From contig JALMQS010000133.1 of the NCBI GenBank assembly GCA_024734495.1, forward strand, positions 865,182 to 929,181: a stretch of 64,000 nt of DNA, written 5' to 3'. This DNA comes from Forficula auricularia. Lineage: Eukaryota; Arthropoda; Insecta; Dermaptera; Forficulidae. Shown piece by piece: positions 1-10,208 of this stretch; position 1 is the stretch's first letter, and each line of letters begins with the position of its first letter. The notes beneath the pieces are model-generated. The model saw nothing but the letters and a program-made list of their open reading frames with translations, was not told where the DNA came from and did not search any database. A program made the translations under genes and the position numbers.

Positions 1-2
1 AA

Positions 3-929
3 AAAGGTGTAAGACAAGGATGTGTGCTGTCACCCATGATTTTCAACTTATACATAGAAGAAGCGATTAAAGAATTCAAAGACAAAATTGATACAGGTAT
101 AGAAATCCAAGGTCAAAAGATCGCTATGTTAAGATTTGCCGATGACATTGCCCTTCTAGGAAGCAATAAAAAAGAATTAGAGGACGCCTTGAATGGAATT
201 AACCAAATCCTAATAGAAGAAATCAAAAATGAAAATAAACAAGAATAAAACCAAGGTCCTAGTATGTACAAAAAAAGAACAAACGAGACAGGAATGCATC
301 AAAATTAACCAAGAAAACCTAGAAGGAGTTAAGGAATTCCGCTACCTAGGAAGTAAAATAACATGGGATGGGAGGAGCAAAAACGAAATTAAATCAAGAA
401 TTGCCCAAGCAAAAATGGGGTTTAATTCAAAACAAAAACTACTATGCTCCTCCTCAATCAGCTTAGCAAACAGGAAGTTGCTATTGAAGACATATGTATG
501 GAGCATAGCCATGTACGGGTGTGAAACCTGGACAATTGGAAAAGCGGAGAGAAAGAGATTGGAGGCTTTCGAAATGTGGTGCTACAGAAGAATGATGAAT
601 ATCAAATGGATGGATAAAATTACAAATGAAGAAGTTCTTGGAAGAATCGGAGAAAGAAGAACCTTGTGGAAGAGTCTGAAGAAGAGAAGAGGTCAGATGA
701 TGGGGCACACACTGAGACATGGGGGACTGCTTAGGGATATCTTGGAGGGGAGGTGGGAAAGAAAAGGGGAAGGGGAAGACCCAGATTAGAATATTTCAAC
801 CAAATAATTGGGGATATGGGATGCCAGACATTTAGAGAGGTTAAACAGCTGGCGGGGGACAGAGTCGAGTGGAGACGGATTGTTGCATCAAACCAGTCTT
901 AGGACTGTATACTCAATGATGATGGATGT
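3..929 (+). pseudogene. 3' part of a non-LTR retrotransposon (RTE-like reverse transcriptase), broken
   Basis: The window opens inside a reverse transcriptase that copies element RNA at a nicked target. Visible from base 6 is GVRQGCVLSP, then the catalytic block FADDIALLG (the F-A-D-D form of the YxDD box) near 135-160. The reading frame shifts by one base around 225-235; the next frame carries the C-terminal part with YGCETWT, the FEMWCYRRMM segment and a basic GHTLRH region. A second shift near 750 leads to the frame ending in ASNQS at the stop around 900. The short 3' tail ends in ATGATG repeats, as in RTE-type LINEs. The C-terminal layout resembles RTE/BovB proteins, but clade assignment is inferred. 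At least two frameshifts make it inactive; the 5' part lies outside the window. A truncated copy lies at 10209-10726. Confidence 0.88.
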
Positions 930-1123
930 TTAGCTCCTTCGTTATTAATAATAGAAAATTTTGATATGGATAAATGAAATTTAATAAATGTTCATGTTGA
1001 ATTATTTATTATTGTTACAACGAATGTTTTTCATTCCACATGTCCCTCTATATTTTTTATTGAATTCACATTTTTAGTAGAAATTATTTTCGAAAAATTT
1101 GGCTATTACGCATTAATATACAA

Positions 1124-2857
1124 TTTTTAAGAAAATAATATTCTTAACCCTAATTTCGATGCTCGCACAACCTCTACGTAATGCGGGTTGCATTGTCAGG
1201 GGAAAGGAAAGTATACTCCTCGTTGATCCTGGGTGCCGAATACAAATTTTAATATTTTTAAGAAAATAATATTCTTAAGCCTGATTTCGATGCTCCCACA
1301 ACCCCTACGTAATGCGGGTTGCATTGTCAGGGGAAAGGAAAGTATACTCCTCGTTGATCCTGGGTGCCGAATACAAATTTTAATATTTTTAAGAAAATAA
1401 TATTCTTAAGCCTGATTTCGATGCTCGCACAACCTCTACGTAATGCGGGTTGCATTGTCAGGGGAAAGGAAAGTATACTCCTCGTTGATCCTGGGTGCCG
1501 AATACAAATTTTAATATTTTTAAGAAAATAATATTCTTAAGCCTGATTTCGATGCTCGCACAACCTCTACGTAATGCTGGTTGCATTGTCAGGGGAAAGG
1601 AAAGTATACTCCTCGTTGATCCTGGGTGCCGAATACAAATTTTAAAATTTTTAAGAAAATAATATTCTTAAGCCTGATTTCGATGCTCCCACAACCTCTA
1701 CGTAATGCGGGTTGCATTGTCAGGGGAAAGGAAAGTATACTCCTCGTTGATCCTGGGTGCCGAATACAAATTTTAATATTTTTAAGAAAATAATATTCTT
1801 AAGCCTGATTTCGATGCTCGCACAACCTCTACGTAATGCGGGTTGCATTGTCAGGGGAAAGGAAAGTATACTCCTCGTTGATCCTGGGTGCCGAATACAA
1901 ATTTTAATATTTTTAAGAAAATAATATTCTTAAGCCTGATTTCGATGCTCGCACAACCTCTACGTAATGCGGGTTGCATTGTCAGGGGAAAGGAAAGTAT
2001 ACTCCTCGTTGATCCTGGGTGCCGAATACAAATTTTAAAATTTTTAAGAAAATAATATTCTTAAGCCTGATTTCGATGCTCTCACAACCCCTACGTAATG
2101 CGGGTTGCATTGTCAGGGGAAAGGAAAGTACACTCCTCGTTGATCCTGGGTGCCGAATACAAATTTTAATATTTTTAAGAAAATAATATTCTTAAGCCTG
2201 ATTTCGATGCTCCCACAACCTCTACGTAATGCGGGTTGCATTGTCAGGGGAAAGGAAAGTATACTCCTCGTTGATCCTGGGTGCCGAATACAAATTTTAA
2301 AATTTTTAAGAAAATAATATTCTTAAGCCTGATTTCGATGCTCCCACAACCTCTACGTAATGCGGGTTGCATTGTCAGGGGAAAGGAAAGTATACTCCTC
2401 GTTGATCCTGGGTGCCGAATACAAATTTTAATATTTTTAAGAAAATAATATTCTTAAGCCTGATTTCGATGCTCCCACAACCTCTACGTAATGCGGGTTG
2501 CATTGTCAGGGGAAAGGAAAGTATACTCCTCGTTGATCCTGGGTGCCGAATACAAATTTTAAAATTTTTAAGAAAATAATATTCTTAAGCCTGATTTCGA
2601 TGCTCCCACAACCCCTACGTAATGCGGGTTGCATTGTCAGGGGAAAGGAAAGTATACTCCTCGTTGATCCTGGGTGCCGAATACAAATTTTAAAATTTTT
2701 AAGAAAATAATATTCTTAAGCCTGATTTCGATGCTCCCACAACCCCTACGTAATGCGGGTTGCATTGTCAGGGGAAAGGAAAGTATACTCCTCGTTGATC
2801 CTGGGTGCCGAATACAAATTTTTTGTAAATTTTAAGAAAATAATATTCTTAACCCTG
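1124..2857. repeat. 131-bp tandem satellite, 13 monomers plus partial ends
   Basis: The block GGGTGCCG recurs at 1231, 1362, 1493, 1624, 1755, 1886, 2017, 2148, 2279, 2410, 2541, 2672 and 2803, exactly 131 bp apart each time. Monomers are nearly identical; they differ mainly at a few switch positions (CTCGCAC or CTCCCAC; ACCTCTAC or ACCCCTAC; TTTTAATATT or TTTTAAAATT), so homogenisation is recent. Each monomer carries an inverted repeat TTAAGAA / TTCTTAA around a 7-nt loop and a GC-richer half with CGTAATGCGGGTTGCATTG. No open frame runs through it. The right edge merges directly into repeat family R, so the array may be an internal array of that element. Confidence 0.95.
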
Positions 2858-3439
2858 GCCGATATGTGCCAAAAACTAATCACTAAATCTTCATTTTCTT
2901 AAAAGAATGGTAGGTTTTATATTTTATTTCAATCGGCGCAACGGTGTGGAAAAATTCGTGGACGAAAAAAACGATAACATACATCCATCCATCCATCCCC
3001 ACGCACTTCCAAAAAAAATGGTATTTTTTGGCCTCTCGACTAGACCCCAGGTAATTTTTGGCAAAATCCTCACGTGCTAAAATTCAACCCAATTGAATAC
3101 TACAATTTGTGACCATAATTGAGTCCATGGGTTCCGTAGTCTTTACCTGAGGACCCTTTTAAGTCCCGCTTGGCGCGCGACCGATTACAAATCTTTACCC
3201 ATGCTTCGCATTGGATAAAGTAAAAAAATGGCACTTTTTGGCCTTCTCGACGAGATTCCAGGTAACTTTTGACAAAACCGCCACGTGCTAAAATTCAATC
3301 TCATTAAATACTTCAATTTGTGACGTTAATTTAGTCCATGGGTTCCGTAGTCTTTACCTGAGGACCCGTTGAAGTCGCGCTTGCCGCGCGACCGATTGCA
3401 ATACTTTCTCCCATGATTTGCATTGGATAAAGTAAAAAG
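2858..3439 (+). repeat. Dispersed repeat family R with a tandem 3' unit
   Basis: The segment beginning GCCGATATGTGCCAAAAACT and ending GCATTGGATAAAGTAAAAA also occurs in reverse at 41165-41590, so it is an interspersed element. Here the last part (from ATGGTATTTTTTGGCC at 3019) is repeated once more from 3228, about 209 bp apart, giving a two-unit tandem; the 41-kb copy has one unit. A decayed terminal fragment (GCGTTGGATAAAATAAAAA) is at about 42600-42660. No coding capacity was seen. The class is unknown. Confidence 0.75.
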
Positions 3440-4104
3440 TAAAAGTTGAATGATACATAAAATTCGAAACCTGTGCGGTCGGTGGACCCCCGTCAAGAAT
3501 GGAGTTCTGTGGTTGCATTTGCTCTGTCAAATATATCAATTACTAGATAAAAGACTTAAGCTGTTGCCTTTTAGTTCTTTGACCTCTCCCAGGGTGCACT
3601 AGCCGAGTATTGTCACGAGAAAAATAGAGTGGGAATTCAAATGGCAGTTCAAATGCAGCCACAATTAAAAGCCAAAATATTACTATTAATTAGTAATTAC
3701 CCAGCAAAAGATATATTGGAAATTAATTAAATATCCACATTGGTCATATTTATAAAGATGAAAAAATAACTTTAATATCATCTAAAAAATATTAGTTTAT
3801 AAAATACGGGCAAAAATTTTCTCCCCCTTAAAAAATCACACTCCATAAATACTGGCTATCATTAATAATAATTGTATCTCCATTATTTTCTTGAATATAT
3901 TAAATATTGAAAATCAAAATCTGTGCATAAAAATTACTATCTTTAGTTTTTAAAGTTGAGAATTATTTCAAAAACGCTATATGAAATTAATATTATTTAA
4001 AATGTTTACATTATTTAATCAAAATAAATCAAGAATTATTTAATGATTAAAATGGCAATTTTTTTTTAGTTTTTTTATTCAATATTTCTAATTTAAAATT
4101 TTTT
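3440..4104. other. AT-rich stretch without recognisable features
   Basis: No open frame of note, no tRNA-like boxes and no repeat shared with the rest of the window was recognised. Poly-T and AATTAA-rich tracts dominate. Confidence 0.5.
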
Positions 4105-4109
4105 TTATT

Positions 4110-4166
4110 TCCGGCTTGGCCGAAGCCACACCAGTATGCCGCGGCACACTGGTTGAGAAACACTGT
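4110..4166 (-). mobile_element. hAT-type terminal remnant
   Basis: Read on the minus strand, this begins CAGTGTTTCTCAACCAGTGT followed by GCCGCGGCA, a classic hAT end (CAGNGGTTCTCAACC-like) with the common GTGTGCCGCGG continuation. Only one end is visible, and no transposase was found nearby. Confidence 0.6.
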
Positions 4167-4910
4167 TCTAGGTCTATTCCATGATAAATTTTTAATCAGT
4201 CAATTGAAATGTACTATTTTATTTAATTAAGAGAGATTTTCTTGAATTAAATAAAAGTGCTAATAGGTTTCATTTGTACCGCGCGAGAGTCTCACGCATT
4301 TTAATTGAATTATCATCTTGAAGATTTTTTGTTTATTTAACAATTGTATAATCAAATTTTTTATTTAAATAGAATAAATTCTAGCGTTTCGCTGAGAGAG
4401 ACAATTTCTATTCCTAGTAGTCCTGTTCGCTAAATGTAAATAAATAGTAGGCCATAAAATTAAATTGGATTTTTTATTTGCCCTCTGTGTGTGAGTTTTA
4501 TGAATTTGTTCAATTTACTAATTAGAATTGCTAATTTTTTTTCTGTTTGGTTTTATTTTAATTTCCTCTCTCTCTCTTTCAATCTCATTTCCTAATTTTT
4601 GTTTTTTTGGCTTTTGAAAATTTCATTACATTAATTCATATATATTGCTAAAAACGAAACATAAATTAATTGTTTTTTTTAGTTTTAATTTCTCCTGAAT
4701 GACAAAACATTTGTATATACCATATATATGTACATATCCATTCAATTAGAATAAAAATTGTATTTTAGAGGGTAGAATTTATTTAATTTTCCATCCATGT
4801 ATATCAAAAAAATTACATTCAAATAATAATTTGCATCTAGTTATATATGATACTGTGAAAGGCTATGGTGGGGGGCAGTGTCTCACTATGGAGTTATTTA
4901 TTTTGTTAAG
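4167..4910. other. AT-rich stretch, no gene seen
   Basis: Low-complexity AT-rich DNA with a TCTC-rich tract near 4566-4580. Nothing coding or structured was recognised. Confidence 0.5.
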
Positions 4911-4916
4911 GGAGAA

Positions 4917-5446
4917 TGGTGTAGGTTCTAGGTGAAACATATTAATAAAATAAAAATAAAAATGGAGAATAGAGACTTTTATTGTCTCCTTGAATATGTA
5001 AAAATTCTGCTACTCTCGGTAAAAACACTTTCAATTTAAGAGACTTTTTTTGTTAAAGGATAATGGTGTAGGTTCTTGCTGAAACATATTTTTAATAAAG
5101 TAATGAAAATTTAAAAAAAAAATTAAATATAAAATTCTAGGTCGATTACACAAAAATAAAAGACAAGATGTTTATTAGCATGAGTCTATATATATATATT
5201 TCGGGGTACGAGCAGATCTTCAGGAGCTTAAAGAGAAAAGTCTGAGGTGATTTGGAAGCTTTTTTGTACCAGATGTGCGGTGATATTTGTGATTGAAAAA
5301 TAAAATTGGCCAAGGTAAAAGTGCTCTACCATTATTATATCTAATTATGTATGTACTTAAATTGTTACATTCTTTTATAAACAAAATTGGTATAATTTTT
5401 CTCACGTGCTGATGACGGTCTTATGGTAATTCAACCGAAACACTTA
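4917..5446 (-). mobile_element. Palindromic ribozyme-type element, left part (interrupted by a Helitron)
   Basis: The end motif GGTGTAGGTTCTAGGTGAAAC at about 4918, repeated in variant form at about 5070, is shared with elements near 13.4, 26.5 and 52.2 kb. On the minus strand a decayed hammerhead-like motif (CTGAAGA at 5217-5223, then CCCC-GAA-ATATAT) faces left; a plus-strand motif lies at 5409. Sequence 5229-5310 recurs inverted at about 6975-7045, beyond the Helitron, showing that a palindromic element was split by that insertion. Confidence 0.55.
5409..5441 (+). ncRNA. Hammerhead-like motif, 3' side lost
   Basis: CTGATGA (5409-5415), one extra C, GGT (5417-5419), a loop, ACC (5434-5436), GAA and A at 15.1. 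The expected second strand of stem I is absent because the Helitron begins at 5447. It is probably inactive. Confidence 0.35.
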
Positions 5447-5859
5447 TCTATATATATAAAATTAAGGTTTTGTCTGTACATTACTCCAAATCACGCCAAA
5501 TTTTGGTTGCACACGTTTCAAGCAAAGTTATGAACGAAAACACCCTCAGAAAATTCCTGTATGTCTGTATATATGTCTGTATGTTTGCGTGGTTTCCACG
5601 AAAAGTTGCTCACGATTCACGTAAAAGCGGCTGAAGGGATTGTTATGAAATTTCATATTTGCATCTGATGTCTTCTAACTTACGTTTTTAGCTATATAAC
5701 GTTTTGATATTTTGACCCCAAAAGGGGGTTTGGGGGCGCGCACGAATGAAAATTATCAAATAACTCCTAAACTATTAACTCTACGGCAAATTTTATTATG
5801 AGCAAAGTTGAAGGGGATGTGATTTCTGACAACTTTTATTTAAAAAAAGTCCACCACAA

Positions 5860-6070
5860 AACACCCAAAAAGGGGGGGGGGGGTCAAAATTTGAAAATTC
5901 TTGCTCTTGGACCAAACTCAACTAAATTTTGTATACATAATCTGTGGGTCACTAGAAGGCTAGAAATGCAAAAACTATCCCAAAATGGGGGGAGGGGGGT
6001 GGTCAAAAAATGAAAATTCTTACCCTTATAGCCAATTTAACCAAATTTTGTATATATAATCTGTGGGTCA
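5860..6070 (+). repeat. Minisatellite units shared with family P
   Basis: Two units of about 120 bp, each with a G-run, TCAAAATTTGAAAATTCTTG-like text, CCAAACTCAAC, AAATTTTGTATACATAAT and CTGTGGGTCACTAGAAG. The same unit in slightly different form is repeated 1-4 times in each family P copy (11, 16.7, 28.7, 30.8, 53.8 and 63 kb). Confidence 0.75.
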
Positions 6071-6089
6071 CTAGAAGGTTAGAAAAATC

Positions 6090-6435
6090 CAAAAACTGGG
6101 TGCGGGGGTGGGTGCGGGAGTGGAGTGACGGTGCGGGGTTGGGGTACATGGGGTAGAATGGAGTAGGGGGTGAGTGAGGGTATGGAGTGCGGGGTGGTAT
6201 TGGAGTCGGGGGGCGTAGCGGGGGTGGGGTCCAGGACCCTAGGCGCGGGGGGAGGGTGGAGTGGGGGGTTCAGGTGAAGGTCCAGTGGCGTAGTGGGGTG
6301 GGACGGCGTGGGGTGGTTGTGTGGGGGCGGGGGTTGGGGTGCTGTGTTGGTTTCGGAGTGTGTGGTGGGTGGGAGTGGGGTGTGAGGGTAGGGTTCGTGG
6401 GTTGGGGGTTCAGGGGGGTGCCTCCTGGCTAGCAA
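6090..6435 (+). repeat. G/T-rich degenerate low-complexity block inside the Helitron
   Basis: About 340 bases made almost only of G, T and A on the plus strand, with many GGGG runs and degenerate GGTGCGGGxGTGG-like units. It has G-quadruplex potential on the plus strand. The open frames on both strands are proline/histidine- or glycine-rich consequences of composition, not genes. Confidence 0.7.
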
Positions 6436-6559
6436 GAGGGCCGCCGAAGGCGGGCCTTGCAGCTAGTATACTATATAGGTATATTTGTCCAATTTAATAA
6501 AAACACAATATTGGAATATATTTATTTTTATAATGTTGTTTCATAGTAAATTTGTAATA

Positions 6560-6965
6560 TAATAGGAATAGCAAGGAATTGGTCAAAATTAAAAACACAG
6601 AGTTTTTATTAAATGGACCAGACGTTTCGGGAATTTATTTTGATTTTCTCTGTGGCTAGAATGAATAAAAAAATAAATTGTTATGGAAAAGTCGAAGATT
6701 GTTGATTAATTTGAGCTAAGAATATATTAGAAAAAGATAAATGATGTTTTGTCGTAGGTATAGTGAAATTGTTTTTTGACAGATGATAAAATGGGGTACT
6801 TATAACCTTAACTAATTTAAATTTATATGTAATCAATACATTTATAAGTTTTTCTGATTTTCCTGTTTTAACATTCTAGCCACTGAAGAAGTCAAAATAA
6901 ATTGACGAAACGTCTGGCCCATTTAATAAAAACTCTGTGTTTTTAATTTTGTCCGATTCCCTCGA
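6560..6965. mobile_element. Inverted-repeat element carrying divergent hammerhead-like motifs
   Basis: The left arm (about 6575-6660, ending in GACGTTTCG and AGCCACAGAG read in reverse) and the right arm (about 6875-6960, TAGCCACTGAAGA to TTAATTTTGTCCGATTCC) are inverted copies. The sequence AAAAACTCTGTGTTTTTAAT follows the motif in both. The minus-strand motif on the left is decayed (CACAGAG in place of CACTGAAGA); the plus-strand motif on the right is intact. It has no coding capacity. Confidence 0.7.
6879..6918 (+). ncRNA. Small hammerhead ribozyme motif, stem III = ACGT
   Basis: Every part of a type I hammerhead can be placed. Stem I 5' strand is GCCA (6879-6882) and CTGAAGA is 6883-6889. 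After one extra A comes stem II, GTCA (6891-6894) with TGAC (6903-6906). GAA is 6907-6909, stem III ACGT is 6910-6913, the cleavage-site C is 6914, and the stem I 3' strand TGGC (6915-6918) is a perfect 4-bp match. The triplet before the predicted cut is GTC, the canonical one. Stem III is only a self-complementary ACGT, so activity would need a dimer or transient pairing. The extra base between CTGAAGA and stem II departs from the textbook core. Confidence 0.75.
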
Positions 6966-7059
6966 CTTCCTGTTACATATTTATTTTTATTTTTCAATCA
7001 CAAATATCACCGTAGATCTGGTACAAAAAAAACTTCCGAAACACCTCAGACAAGTCTCT

Positions 7060-8108
7060 AGTCTCCATATCAATAAACAGAAGCGTCAACGGTTGATGGC
7101 TAGAGCCGAGGGGTGAACCCCGATTGGAATTAGGTGTACTGGTCTTTAAATCACTCAATTTTTCCATATCTAAAAAACTTCTGCAGTTGATGCATTTGAG
7201 ATTTTAAGCTAATTCTCTCAACCTAACTATACTGTTCTCATTAGGAATTTTGTATTGAGCTATTTCATGAAGTGTTTTTTTTTATTCTTTGTCTTTTAGG
7301 GTCGGTAAGAATGCAATGTTGCCAGATACAAGAAACGACGCAGTGAAAATATTTTTGCCTTTCTGCGCATGTGAGAGTAGGGTAAAGAGCGAACTGCATC
7401 TGCAAAATTTGGGAACGTCCTTAATTTGATTTCTATTTATTTGACAGTAAAGGACATTCAAAATTGTATGCTTTCTGGGGATTTTTTAGTTTAACTTGTC
7501 AAATCTAGTACCATAATAGGCAACATTTTTTGAATTATAAATTCAAAGCAAATCCATTTAGATATTTTGTCACTCATTTGATACATATGATACAATTGCG
7601 TATGCATTTTGCGAATAGCTTTTTAATTTTTAATTCATTATGGATATGATATAACAACACGAGTTCATTTGAGTAATTCAAAGCCTCTTTTATGCATTTC
7701 AGACCGATTCTTCTACTATCTAAAATTATATCATGGATATATTATCTTGCGCATAAATCCTATCAGGGCTTTTTTTCTTTTGCGTTTTAAATCCCCATCT
7801 GAAAATATATATATACAAGCTTTAGCCCGAGCCCACGGGCCACATATCAATATAATATTACCTACAATACTATTTAGCAGTAATATTTTTAAAGTAGGCA
7901 ATAGATATCCCACAATTTCATATGATATATATTTTATTCGTTCAAATTAATAATAATAATAATAATAAATTTATTGAACAAATTGTATTATACCATTTAA
8001 ATAAAGTTTTCATTAAATTTGAGGCTTCGACTTCGGATGAGATTACTTCCTCATTATCAATCAAATTTAGGGAACGCGGTGTTGGTTTATAGTGAAACAT
8101 TGTTAAAA
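7060..8108. other. No gene seen; AT-rich with a short AAT microsatellite
   Basis: Unique-looking AT-rich DNA. An (AAT)n microsatellite lies at about 7948-7970. Open frames here are short, low-complexity and not recognisable. Confidence 0.5.
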
Positions 8109-8110
8109 TT

Positions 8111-8515
8111 AAATTAGGTTGGAGTTTGTGGTGTTTCACAAGGAGAAAAATTAAAATACAAAGATTTTTTTAGTTTACTCTATTTATTTATGGCACATAC
8201 ATAATTTTCGGCAACTTCTAAGTATAAATATCTTTTCTTTATTCCCAGTTTAGCCCTCTGTCCGCTCCATCTGTTCATTCGGCTCTCTCTATTTAAGGCC
8301 ATCACATCCCCTGATAATTCTTTTTATATTTACACTAAGTCATAAATAACTGCCCATCATATTAAAATAAATTCTGTTCATTATTTTATGTTATCTTCAG
8401 TCAATGTTCTCCTGACGATGAGTTAAGAGCTCGAAATATATAGAGTAAACTAAAAAAATCTTTGTATTTTAATTTTTCTCCTTGTGAAACACCACCAACT
8501 CCAACCTAATTTGAT
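8111..8515. mobile_element. Inverted-repeat element with one hammerhead-like motif
   Basis: Arms of about 75 bp (8111-8185 and 8441-8514) are inverted copies: GGAGTTTGTGGTGTTTCACA with TGTGAAACACCACCAACTCC, and the neighbouring TTTTTTAGTTTACTCTAT text. The plus-strand motif sits at the inner edge of the right arm. On the left a minus-strand partner is decayed (a GCCGAAAATTATG-like remnant near 8200). No protein is encoded. Confidence 0.65.
8407..8445 (+). ncRNA. Small hammerhead-like motif, stem III = ATATAT
   Basis: CTGACGA (8412-8418), extra T, stem II GAG (8420-8422) with CTC (8430-8432), GAA (8433-8435), self-complementary ATATAT (8436-8441), cleavage-site A at 8442. Stem I pairs CTC (8409-8411) with GAG (8443-8445). 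Confidence 0.6.
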
Positions 8516-8642
8516 TTCCTCACTATCGACTGTCCTTGATCTTCTTGAACTTGCTTTTTATTCCTTGTTTTTAATAAGAGGAAAAAATTAATGAAATAAA
8601 AAACCTCTTTGCCATCTTGATCCTCTCAGGATCTCCGATATA

Positions 8643-9240
8643 CAGGGTGATTCAGGAGGAATAGTAAGATATTTTAGGAGGTGGTAGTATAGACGAATTG
8701 TAATAAAAAATGCCATCTAACATGTATTTAATTATTATTGAGCACAGAGATACAGCTGAGTTCAATGCATTTTCGTTACTTGTCTTAGTACATCGGTTGC
8801 TATAGGCATATTTATCGAATGTCAGCAGTAGAGTGTTGATGTTCAAGTTGTGAAGTTGTACTTTAGTTTAGATTGAAGTTTTCGTTGTGATTTGTTGGCC
8901 AAGTCTACTGTACTGTGGCGTGTAAAAATGCCGCATGTATTTATAGTACACATGCTGAGTATGCCGATATGGTATTTGTGTATGGGTTTTGTAATGGAAA
9001 CACTGCTGCTGCTTGTAGAGATACGGCATATGATTTCCTAACCGCAGACTACCAGATTCAAGAGTATTTACTCGTGTGTTCAATACACTGGTACAGTTCC
9101 CAGCAGTCATATTGCATCTGAACGTGTAACGTTGTATCTCTGTACTCAATAAAAATTGGACACATGTTATTTGGCATTTATTGCAATTCGTCTATACTAC
9201 CACCTCCTAAAGTATTTACTATTGCTCCTGAAACACCCTG
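8643..9240. mobile_element. Mariner-like MITE (598 bp) with long terminal inverted repeats
   Basis: It starts CAGGGTGATTCAGGAGGAAT and ends with the complement ATTGCTCCTGAAACACCCTG. Both sides are flanked by TA (8641-8642 and 9241-9242), the target of Tc1/mariner elements. Inverted similarity continues for about 110 bp (GGAGGTGGTAGTATAGACGA on the left, TCGTCTATACTACCACCTCC on the right). The interior holds a decayed protein fragment. Another end of this kind (AACACCCTGTATA) is at about 54856. Confidence 0.8.
8915..9121 (+). pseudogene. Remnant of a DUF4817-type helix-turn-helix protein inside the MITE
   Basis: The frame contains EYADMVFVYGFCNGNTAAAC, which matches the start of the DUF4817 helix-turn-helix domain common in insect transposon proteins (pattern E-Y-x-D-M-x-F-x-Y-G-x-x-x-G-N-x-x-x-A). 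About 25 residues after that block the similarity breaks down, suggesting a frameshift, and a stop follows. The probable original start was the ATG of ATGCCGCATG near 8929, in another frame. Such domains usually precede a DDE transposase, which is absent here. It is a relic of the autonomous parent, not an active gene. Confidence 0.6.
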
Positions 9241-9249
9241 TATAGTATG

Positions 9250-9460
9250 TATACTAATCCTTTATCAATCATCGTTCAATCAATCCGTTCTAATTAAAAA
9301 ATGCGGGTATATTTTTATAAATTATTTTATATTAAACTGTTTGTGTGTTTAATTAAATTTAAATTTGTAGAGAAAATTCCATTAGTTTTCTTATTAGAAC
9401 TTGGAAAAAGAATCGAATAAAGTGAGAGAGGTCCCTGAACATAAGCTCCTGGAAACCGAA
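9250..9460. other. AT-rich spacer
   Basis: Nothing recognised. Confidence 0.4.
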
Positions 9461-9655
9461 TGTTTTCTATATTTGATTCAATCGCGAATCAACTGTAGGT
9501 GATCCATCCGAATGTCTAGCGGGCTATACGCGAAATGACGTTGGATTGTAGCTAAGTGGATCACATCTTTTTCTTTCTTGGTCCAGACTTAAGACTCCAC
9601 AGACTTCAATAGCGTAATCCGCAGTAGTCTCGTGATAAATATATTTTTCAAATAA
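9460..9655 (-). repeat. Dispersed repeat, inverted relative of 49425-49590
   Basis: It contains ACGCGAAATGACGTTGGATT, TTGGTCCAGACTTAAGACTC and AGTAGTCTCGTGATAAATAT, all found in reverse complement at 49425-49590. Its class is unknown and it is non-coding. Confidence 0.65.
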
Positions 9656-10198
9656 GCGCGGTCAAAACAATTCTCATTGATATAGCAATTATTCTTTGTT
9701 ATATTAATTAGAAAAATTTATATAAGCTCCTGGGTCACTTTTTATTAATCACACAGCTTACTTGACCCCTCAGAAGTCTATGTTTCAAATTTCAAATCAA
9801 TCTGTTAAGACGTTAAAGGAGGTTCTTTCGCAACAATCCACACAAAAAGTTTTAGCCTCGTAACCACTCTATACATATGAACAGTTAAAATTTTAGGTTA
9901 TGTTTTTTTAACGTGACTGTACTTTTTACGCTACTATATTCTATTTACGAATGGATCGTTTCCAAGCCATTGATATTTTATCCCCTCCACTAAAAATAAT
10001 CGCCCAAATATGTTTTTTATTTTTTATCAAAACTACGTGGTAAATAAATTCAATTTTTTTTAAGTTACTCCGAATTTATTATTCTAACAAATTTTAGTTT
10101 TTCATCAAGATGATGAAAGTCCTTCAATGAAAAAAAGTAAAATAATGATCAATTTTCCGCCCTTTCCCAATCTACCATAAGTAAAAAATTTCATTTTT
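9656..10198. other. No gene seen
   Basis: AT-rich DNA with no recognisable frame or repeat, up to the LINE target-site duplication. Confidence 0.45.
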
Positions 10199-10208
10199 AA
10201 TTGCAATT

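Larger units (their letters stand above)
5447..6466 (+). mobile_element. Complete non-autonomous Helitron, 1020 bp
   Basis: The 5' end is TC followed by TATATATATAAAATT, preceded by a host A at 5446. The 3' end is CTAG (6463-6466, matching CTRR), followed by a host T at 6467. About 20 bp before the end lies a GC-rich hairpin CCGCC-GAA-GGCGG, the expected rolling-circle terminator. Insertion between A and T is canonical. There is no Rep/helicase coding. Inside are two units of a minisatellite also found in family P (about 5870-6060), then a G/T-rich block (6100-6430). The strand-lopsided G-richness explains the spurious open frames there. Confidence 0.85.

Noticed and set aside
1124..2857. Hammerhead or other ribozyme inside the 131-bp satellite
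   Set aside because: CCTGATTTCGATG and GGGGAAAGGAAAG were tried on both strands; no CTGANGA plus GAAA arrangement with pairing stems was found.
1124..2857. CRISPR array
   Set aside because: The repeats are 131 bp, contiguous and without unique spacers; the DNA is eukaryotic.
6079..6435. Long open frames on both strands (Pro/His-rich and Gly-rich)
   Set aside because: They arise from the G/T-only composition of the Helitron's internal low-complexity block; both strands are open and neither has a domain.
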